Assembly (NCBI RefSeq): GCF_900096915.1
Contig: NZ_FMYK01000003.1
Span: forward strand, 372,001-436,000
Length of the DNA: 64,000 nt
From: Acinetobacter marinus
GTDB lineage: Bacteria; Pseudomonadota; Gammaproteobacteria; Pseudomonadales; Moraxellaceae
Direction: 5' to 3'
Each line of letters begins with the position of its first letter. Position 1 is the stretch's first letter. Both the position numbers and the translations under genes were made by a program. Positions 59,282 through 64,000 of this stretch are shown here, one piece after another. The notes below the pieces were generated by a model. The model saw nothing but the letters and a program-made list of their open reading frames with translations. It ran no database searches and was not told the DNA's origin.

Positions 59282-59301
59282 GATTGAAATATATTTCAAT
59301 C
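59282..59301. promoter_or_regulatory. Perfect 20-bp palindrome GATTGAAATATATTTCAATC
   Basis: All ten base pairs match. The core TTGAAA-TATA-TTTCAA resembles the A/T-rich dyads reported for the Acinetobacter DNA-damage regulator UmuDAb. It is 130 bp upstream of the glnD start and 220 bp after purT. Its role is unknown. Confidence 0.5.
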
Positions 59302-59333
59302 TTGTTCAGGTTCGACCTACCTTACGAAATATA

Positions 59334-59358
59334 TTTCTCATTTCGGGAAAATGAGAAA
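59334..59358. other. Hairpin TTTCTCATTT/AAATGAGAAA
   Basis: A 10-bp perfect stem around CGGGA, 33 bp from the 20-bp palindrome. It has no T-run. It may belong to the same element. Confidence 0.5.
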
Positions 59359-59542
59359 CGCAGTTTCGCAAGAAAACCATTTTGTCTGTTGCAAACTCGG
59401 TCATACTTTAAGTATCTATTCAATTGATTAGCAAACACTACTTTGCATATTGCATGCTGACCTCAAACAATGCAACAGACGCTTTCACGTATCAAATATT
59501 TGCTTACTCATCATTTGTGGTCAATTTATCATTTAGATGCAA

Positions 59543-60751
59543 TTATTCCGATGGGTTTACTTGTACTGCATCCGCAGTTGCTTTAGCAAGTTGACGTGCG
59601 CTTTCAACTGATTCTGCCCGTGCTGTTGCCACACCCATACGACGTTTGACAAAACCTTCAGGCTTACCAAATAGGCGTAAATCCGTATCAGGGTGCGCCA
59701 AAGCGTGTTGCAAATTACTAAAGCTTAAATTCGTACCATCTTGACCTGCATAAATCACCGCACTGGCTGCGGTACTGTGACGAGCTGTATTCACAGGCAA
59801 GCCGAGAATCGCCCGAGCATGAAGCTCAAATTCACTTTGGAATTGACTCGCTAATGTCACTAGACCTGTATCATGCGGACGAGGGGATACTTCACTAAAC
59901 CACACTTGATCAGCTTTGATAAATAATTCCACACCAAAAATCCCACAGCCACCCAGTGCCGTCGTGACTTTATCAGCAATACGTTTGGCTTCAATGAGCG
60001 CAGTTTCGCTCATTGGCTGAGGTTGCCAGCTTTCCACATAGTCGCCTGCTTCTTGGCGGTGTCCGATCGGGTCGCAGAAATGGGTTTCGATGGCACCTGT
60101 TTCAGGATTTTTGGCACGTACAGTGAGTAGGGTAATTTCATAATCAAAGTTGATTTGCGATTCGATAATCACTTTACCTTGATTGACTCGACCGCCTTGC
60201 ATCGCATAATCCCAAGCGGCATCGACTTCTTTAAAGTTGGTGACGCGAGATTGACCTTTGCCCGAAGATGACATCACTGGTTTGACAAAGTTTGGATAAC
60301 CAATGTCATCACAGGCAGCACGGAAGCTCTCTAAACTATCGGCAAAACGATAAATCGACGTCGGCAAGCCTAATTCTTCAGCAGCGAGGCGACGAATGCC
60401 TTCACGATTCATGGTCAGGTTGACCGCTTTGGCAGAGGGAATCACCGTCGCAATATTTTGTGCTTCAATGTCTAATAAGACTTCGGTGGCAATCGCTTCG
60501 ATCTCAGGCACGATCAGATGAGGTTTTACTTCTTCAATCAAAGCCTTTAACGCAGTCGCATCATTCATATTTAGGGTATAACTGCGATGTGCGACTTGCA
60601 TGGCAGGGGCATTGTCATAACGATCGGCGGCGATCACTTCAACACCAAGCCGTTGCAAGGAAATCACTACCTCTTTGCCAAGCTCACCTGAACCTAAAAA
60701 TAACACCCGAGTTGCGGAAGATTGTAAAGGAGTCCCGATGCGTACTGTCAT
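59543..60751 (-). CDS. purT: Formate-dependent GAR transformylase PurT
   Basis: 402-residue ATP-grasp enzyme that makes formyl-glycinamide ribonucleotide from GAR, formate and ATP in purine synthesis. FLGSGELGKEVVISLQRLGVEVIAADRYDNAPAMQVAHRSY is canonical, as are NREGIRRLAAEELGLPTS, SSSGKGQSRV and the ATP-grasp C-terminal FGVELFI...SEVSPRPHDTGLVT. RRMGVATA near the end is usual. ATG at 60751 has AGGTTCAAGG upstream. It has no operon partner here. Confidence 0.96.
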   Translation of the reverse strand: MTVRIGTPLQSSATRVLFLGSGELGKEVVISLQRLGVEVIAADRYDNAPAMQVAHRSYTLNMNDATALKALIEEVKPHLIVPEIEAIATEVLLDIEAQNIATVIPSAKAVNLTMNREGIRRLAAEELGLPTSIYRFADSLESFRAACDDIGYPNFVKPVMSSSGKGQSRVTNFKEVDAAWDYAMQGGRVNQGKVIIESQINFDYEITLLTVRAKNPETGAIETHFCDPIGHRQEAGDYVESWQPQPMSETALIEAKRIADKVTTALGGCGIFGVELFIKADQVWFSEVSPRPHDTGLVTLASQFQSEFELHARAILGLPVNTARHSTAASAVIYAGQDGTNLSFSNLQHALAHPDTDLRLFGKPEGFVKRRMGVATARAESVESARQLAKATADAVQVNPSE

Positions 60752-60884
60752 GCCTTGAACCTAAAATAATAATTTTATCGTGGGCTTTAGCATAGCAGAC
60801 AGATCAGTGAACTTACAGCCTAATCCGCACAAGAAATAGGCACTATTGTTGAAATAAATAGAGGCTGAGTCGTGCTGATTTTGC

Positions 60885-60913
60885 GAAAAAAGCGAACAGT
60901 CTTCTGTTCGCTT
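60885..60913 (-). terminator. Terminator after the nitroreductase gene
   Basis: AGCGAACAG (60891-60899) pairs with CTGTTCGCT (60904-60912). On the minus strand the stem is followed by a T-run (the A-run 60886-60890). About 98 bp after the stop of the nitroreductase. Confidence 0.78.
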
Positions 60914-61010
60914 CATCTCAAGTCAATATCTATTGATTTATCAGTAATGATGGACTGGCAATAAAGTCAAAACCAATGATAAAAGCAAGCTCTTTATGAA
61001 AAGCAAGTCT

Positions 61011-61661
61011 TTATAAAAAACGAATTACTGCATCTTTGCTTAAACGTGCTTTTGGCAAGTCCGCATTGAAGTCTTCAGTGCTTCGATAGCCAAGCGCCAT
61101 AATCACCACACTACGCAAACCGAGTGCAGATAATCCGAGTACCTCATCTAGCAATACATTGTCAAAACCACCGATTGGCGTGGCATCGACACCTTCGGCG
61201 CTGGCTGAAATCAGTGCACTGCCAAGTGCAATATGAATCTGATTATCCACCCACGGTTCAATGATCTGCTGTGATTTGTACAGTTCGACATAGTTTAAGC
61301 GGGTATTCTTTTGTGCTTGTTTGGACTCTGGTGTACGAAAGCGCCCAGCCAATTCTTCATGATTGAGGATTTGATCGAGATGTTGCTCATCAATCTCAGT
61401 TTTTGCGGTAAAGACGATCACTTCAGAGGCATTTAGGATTTTTGGTACGTTGTAGGCAAATGGCTCAGGCATCGCTTTGGCAATATTTTGTTTGGCTTCA
61501 TCGCTTTGTGCAACTAAAAACGTCCACGGTTGGATATTAATCGAAGACGGTGTAAGACGAAGTACTTCGAGCAAACGATCAAGCGTATCACTCGGGATTT
61601 TCTTGCTGTTGTCGTAGGCTTTGCTTGCGTGGCGAGTTTGAGCGAGGTGAAGTGGGTTCAT
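61011..61661 (-). CDS. nfsB: Nitroreductase (NfsB-like flavoprotein)
   Basis: 216-residue FMN-dependent, oxygen-insensitive NAD(P)H nitroreductase. TRHASKAYDNSKKIP at the N-terminus, LRLTPSSINIQPWTFLVA and VDATPIGGFDN are the FMN-binding signatures of the NfsB/NTR group, and the end LSKDAVIRFL is typical. Substrates are nitroaromatics and quinones. ATG at 61661. Divergent from the TetR-family gene, so both could be controlled by it. Confidence 0.87.
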   Translation of the reverse strand: MNPLHLAQTRHASKAYDNSKKIPSDTLDRLLEVLRLTPSSINIQPWTFLVAQSDEAKQNIAKAMPEPFAYNVPKILNASEVIVFTAKTEIDEQHLDQILNHEELAGRFRTPESKQAQKNTRLNYVELYKSQQIIEPWVDNQIHIALGSALISASAEGVDATPIGGFDNVLLDEVLGLSALGLRSVVIMALGYRSTEDFNADLPKARLSKDAVIRFL

Positions 61662-61815
61662 TGTCTATTTTCAGGCGTGTAAAAAGATGGGAAAGATTGT
61701 GCGCTGAAATTGGGGAAATGGCAATTTGACCTAAGTGTAAGGTCGATGTGATCTGAAGTTATTTTGTAAATTTTATATTGATCAAAAAAACAACTAGACA
61801 AGATTTAATTATCAA

Positions 61816-61831
61816 TGTAACATGTGTTACA
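61816..61831. promoter_or_regulatory. Probable TetR operator
   Basis: TGTAACATGTGTTACA has arms TGTAAC/GTTACA and a near-symmetric centre. It lies 23 bp before the TetR-family start, where an autoregulating repressor usually binds, and in the region divergent to nfsB. Confidence 0.65.
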
Positions 61832-61853
61832 TAATCTAAATGAGGCAAAATTT

Positions 61854-62456
61854 ATGCGTGATTTACCCTTAGATGAATATCGTAAAAAAAGTCAAAAATC
61901 CTTGATCAGTGAACAAGAACGTTCTAATTCACAGCTGATTTATGAGGCACTTTTTGCGCAATTACTGAGTAACGGCTATGGCAATATCAATCTGCAACAA
62001 TTGTCTAAACTCACAGGAATTAGTCGAACCACGCTGTATCGCAGGTGGTCTTCGATAGATGCGCTGATCGTTGATGCGATTGCGGACAAAATCCAAGATG
62101 AGATTGCGATTCCGACTGATCTTGAACCCGTTGAATCATTAAAAGTGATGTTGCAACAGTTGGCAGAATTTCTTCAGTCGCCACTTGGTCGTGCGTTTTT
62201 ACAGGCAGCTTTAGCGATCAAAGATGAGGTGACTGAGCGTAAACGAGAAGCCTTATGGCAAGTTCGTTATCAACAAATCAGGCAAGCCTTTGTGCGTTTA
62301 CTGCCAACGGGTAAAGCGCATCATGACATTGATGCAATCGTCAAAATGACTTTAGGTAGTATTTATTTCCAAATTTTTATTCAAAATCAACAGGTCGATG
62401 ACGCTTATATCGAGTCGATTTTGAATCACAGCATGACCCTTATTCAGTCAAAATAG
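61854..62456 (+). CDS. TetR-family transcriptional regulator
   Basis: About 200 residues. N-terminal helix-turn-helix: NSQLIYEALFAQLLSNGYGNINLQQLSKLTGISRTTLYRRWSSIDALIVDAI, clearly TetR/AcrR. The C-terminal ligand-binding half is not informative. The ATG at 61854 is chosen for GAGG nine bases upstream. It is 10 bp before the next gene, with which it forms an operon. The palindrome TGTAACATGTGTTACA lies just upstream, so autoregulation is likely. The nitroreductase gene is divergent. The effector is unknown. Confidence 0.9.
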   Translation: MRDLPLDEYRKKSQKSLISEQERSNSQLIYEALFAQLLSNGYGNINLQQLSKLTGISRTTLYRRWSSIDALIVDAIADKIQDEIAIPTDLEPVESLKVMLQQLAEFLQSPLGRAFLQAALAIKDEVTERKREALWQVRYQQIRQAFVRLLPTGKAHHDIDAIVKMTLGSIYFQIFIQNQQVDDAYIESILNHSMTLIQSK

Positions 62457-62466
62457 GTGAATTCTT

Positions 62467-63153
62467 ATGTATGTCGGACATTTAGCCATTGGTTTGGCGA
62501 TTAAATCAAAATTCCCAAATATTCCTGCATTACCGATCATGCTCGGTGTGGGATTTCTAGATATTATTGATGGATTGTTGATCATTTTTGGCATTAATCA
62601 TGTCACGCCCAATTTAAATGCAGGACCGTATTTATTTTTCGATCTGACTTTTATTGATTGGGATCACTCTTTATTAATGGCGGTAATTTTATCCATCGTT
62701 TGGGCACTGTTTTTTATTAAAGATAAACGTGTGGCGTTAATCGCAGGGCTTGCTTGTTTTTCACACTGGATTGCAGATTGGCCAATGCACAATATGGATT
62801 TGGCACTTTATCCATATTCTGTAGAACATATGGGATATGGTTTATGGGGCAAATGGGGTACAGGTTCGTGGGTATTTGAGGGACTGTTTAGCTTAGCGTT
62901 AATTGTTTTTGCATGGATGAATTTTAAAAAGCAAAAGATCTCCATTATTTGGCCGACCGTGTTATTGGTGGGTAGTTTTATCCAGCTTTCACCGTGGATG
63001 TCACCAATGAAACACGCTGCGGTGCTCCAAGAGCCTACAGCATCATTAGTACACGGAATTCTCGTATTTTTAGGTTTCCTTGTCCCAGGATTAGTTGCGA
63101 CATGGCTGATCAATCGTGAAGAACGAAAAGTCAAACACGTGATAACTCAATGA
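62467..63153 (+). CDS. Polytopic membrane protein (YdjM/DUF457-like)
   Basis: 228 residues with about seven hydrophobic segments. The motifs HLAIGLAIKSKFPNIPALPI, DIIDGLLIIF, DWDHSLLMA and FSHWIADWPMH show conserved His and Asp residues embedded in the membrane, as in the YdjM/DUF457 group of putative membrane-bound metal-dependent hydrolases. I do not know its substrate. The ATG at 62467 has AGGTG upstream and follows the TetR gene by 10 bp, so it is probably the repressor's target. A strong terminator follows. Confidence 0.75.
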   Translation: MYVGHLAIGLAIKSKFPNIPALPIMLGVGFLDIIDGLLIIFGINHVTPNLNAGPYLFFDLTFIDWDHSLLMAVILSIVWALFFIKDKRVALIAGLACFSHWIADWPMHNMDLALYPYSVEHMGYGLWGKWGTGSWVFEGLFSLALIVFAWMNFKKQKISIIWPTVLLVGSFIQLSPWMSPMKHAAVLQEPTASLVHGILVFLGFLVPGLVATWLINREERKVKHVITQ

Positions 63154-63172
63154 TGTAATTAACTTACAAATT

Positions 63173-63209
63173 AAAAAAGCCTAGCGAAGGAATCCGCTAG
63201 GCTTTTTTT
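63173..63209. terminator. Bidirectional terminator
   Basis: AAAAAAGCCTAGCG pairs with CGCTAGGCTTTTTT around AAGGAATC, with A and T runs on either side. It serves the membrane protein gene and the convergent valS fragment, for which it would be the natural valS terminator. Confidence 0.93.
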
Positions 63210-63231
63210 GAGTTAAGGCTTTTGCAACAAA

Positions 63232-63456
63232 TTACAAATTCGCAATCTGCTCCATATTCGCCTTGATCTTAGCAAGTTGATCGGCGAACTCCGCCAATTT
63301 CACTTTTTCACCTTCGACCACAGCAGGCGGTGCTTTGGAAACAAAACCTTCATTGGAAAGTTTTCCAGCGATTTGGTCATGTTGTTGTTCTAGTGTATCG
63401 GCAACGTATGCTATCGATGCCTGAGCAATAAACTTAATGCAAATAATAAAATTCAA
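63232..63456 (-). pseudogene. valS: Truncated 3' fragment of valyl-tRNA synthetase
   Basis: The minus-strand frame ends with HDQIAGKLSNEGFVSKAPP, then AVVEGEKVKLAEFADQLAKI and KANMEQIANL. This is the C-terminal coiled-coil arm of ValS and little else: homology begins around 63390, while the preceding residues (MNFIICIKFIAQ) do not look like ValS. A complete ValS would be about 950 residues, so over 90% is missing. A terminator follows at the expected place. It is a remnant and not a functional gene. The intact valS is not in this window. Confidence 0.75.
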
Positions 63457-63527
63457 ATGTTCAGCATCTCATACGATGCCGAACTATTTTCCCATATTTG
63501 ATTAGAACAGTTATATCTTCGACAGGG

Positions 63528-64000
63528 TTATTGAAGTGGGTGACTTTCGATGGTCGACATAAAATCTGTGAACTTTTGACCTTGAATCACCACATGTGCT
63601 TTAAGTAAGTCTTCGGTACGCTGTTCATCTCCAGCACATATTGCTTCTACAATGTCATTGTGCTCTGAAAATGAATGGTTCATTCGATTATTGACCCGCA
63701 ATTGCAAACGACGGTATGGATGTAGTCGTTTGTGTAAGTTACATGCCTGTTCAATTAAAAATGCATTATGACTGGCTTGGTATATGGCAAAGTGAAATAG
63801 GCGATTGGCTTCATAATAATTTTCAGAATCATTTTGATTCAAATAGTCTCGGCATAAATCATGCAAACGCATCAGCTCTTGCTTTTCTTCAGGCAAAATG
63901 CGGCGCGCAGCCAAGCGACCACACATCGCTTCTAGCTCTGCCATGACCTCAAACATTTCACATAAAGTCAATGGATTAATTGTGGGAATAATAGCCCCAC
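63528..64000 (-). CDS. GntR-family regulator, C-terminal FCD part (partial)
   Basis: The minus-strand frame is open through the right edge of the window (GAIIPTINPLTLCEMFEVMAE), so the N-terminal DNA-binding domain lies beyond position 64000. What is visible is an FCD ligand-binding domain: LEAMCGRLAARRI, YYEANRLFHFAIYQASHN, HNDIVEAICAGDEQRTEDLLKAHV. The Asp/His residues fit metal-dependent carboxylate sensing in the FadR subfamily. It differs clearly from the urate-cluster GntR. Target unknown. It is next to the valS remnant. Confidence 0.88.
   Translation of the reverse strand, partial: GAIIPTINPLTLCEMFEVMAELEAMCGRLAARRILPEEKQELMRLHDLCRDYLNQNDSENYYEANRLFHFAIYQASHNAFLIEQACNLHKRLHPYRRLQLRVNNRMNHSFSEHNDIVEAICAGDEQRTEDLLKAHVVIQGQKFTDFMSTIESHPLQ

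Larger units (their letters stand above)
59153..59542. other. Intergenic region glnD/purT with palindromes
   Basis: 390 bp with no gene seen. It holds a perfect 20-bp palindrome and a hairpin, listed separately, and GTTTC/GAAAC repeats around 59355-59373. It must contain the promoter of glnD. Confidence 0.5.

Noticed and set aside
59305..59325. CAGGTTCGACCTACC resembles a tRNA T-arm
   Set aside because: The flanks do not pair into a five-base stem and no anticodon or D-arm lies upstream.
1..64000. CRISPR arrays, insertion sequences with transposases, prophage or toxin-antitoxin genes
   Set aside because: None seen. The only repeats are short palindromic elements, and the only phage-family gene stands alone.

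Overview
The window looks like a chromosomal segment of a Gammaproteobacterium in the family Moraxellaceae, most probably Acinetobacter. The reasons are moderate-to-low G+C, the MesX/MesD methionine synthase pair, the order alaS-lysC-csrA, a 531-residue AceA, glnD next to dapC, and a urate-to-urea gene set typical of soil and environmental species. I see no plasmid, prophage, CRISPR array, rRNA or tRNA. Most of the window is ordinary core genome. The accessory interest lies in the purine-nitrogen region (25.6-47.4 kb), a copper block, several palindromic intergenic elements and a valS fragment at the right end.

Layout. 0-6.5 kb: a large lipoprotein hydrolase, an Epd-type dehydrogenase, and the methionine module mesX-mesD plus a flavin reductase. 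6.5-11.5 kb: a three-hairpin intergenic element, then alaS-lysC-csrA. 11.6-25.4 kb: uvrB, a lipocalin, a long GAPDH, an EamA transporter, YigZ, an acetyltransferase, a tandem universal stress protein, an O-methyltransferase, Mn-type superoxide dismutase with a Fur-like site, a macrodomain protein, a CobW GTPase and several small unknowns. 25.6-33.7 kb: urate catabolism (uraD, uraH, an OprD-type porin, hpxO, a GntR regulator, alc, allA, puuE). 33.8-40.8 kb: a PaeA-like exporter, a LysR regulator, isocitrate lyase, DUF2071, an NlpE-like lipoprotein and a DUF3465 protein. 40.9-47.4 kb: urease operon ureDABC-(DUF559)-EFGJ. 47.5-51.1 kb: a secreted unknown, a Kv-type channel and a tannase-family lipoprotein. 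51.6-55.1 kb: cueR, copA and divergent copZ. 55.3-64 kb: dapC, glnD, purT, a nitroreductase, a TetR/membrane-protein pair, a valS 3' fragment and the C-terminal part of a second GntR/FCD regulator that runs off the window.

How it fits together. HpxO, UraH, UraD, PuuE, Alc and AllA form an unbroken route from urate through 5-hydroxyisourate, OHCU, allantoin, allantoate and ureidoglycolate to glyoxylate plus two urea. Urease, 7 kb away, converts the urea to ammonia. Glyoxylate is also the product of AceA, encoded between the two clusters. Two signals in the DNA suggest joint control. A FadR-like palindrome, CTGGTC-W-GACCAG, occurs before uraD, hpxO and alc, around a FadR/FCD-type GntR gene. Sequences with the strict sigma-54 spacing GG-N10-GC lie before uraD, hpxO, alc and puuE, and a weaker one before ureD. 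I infer a nitrogen-limitation (RpoN) regulon with substrate-specific GntR control. This was read by eye and not tested computationally.

Starts were chosen from visible ribosome binding sites and N-terminal family patterns, so many differ from the longest possible reading frame. Family assignments come from recognised motifs and remembered family members, not from database searches.
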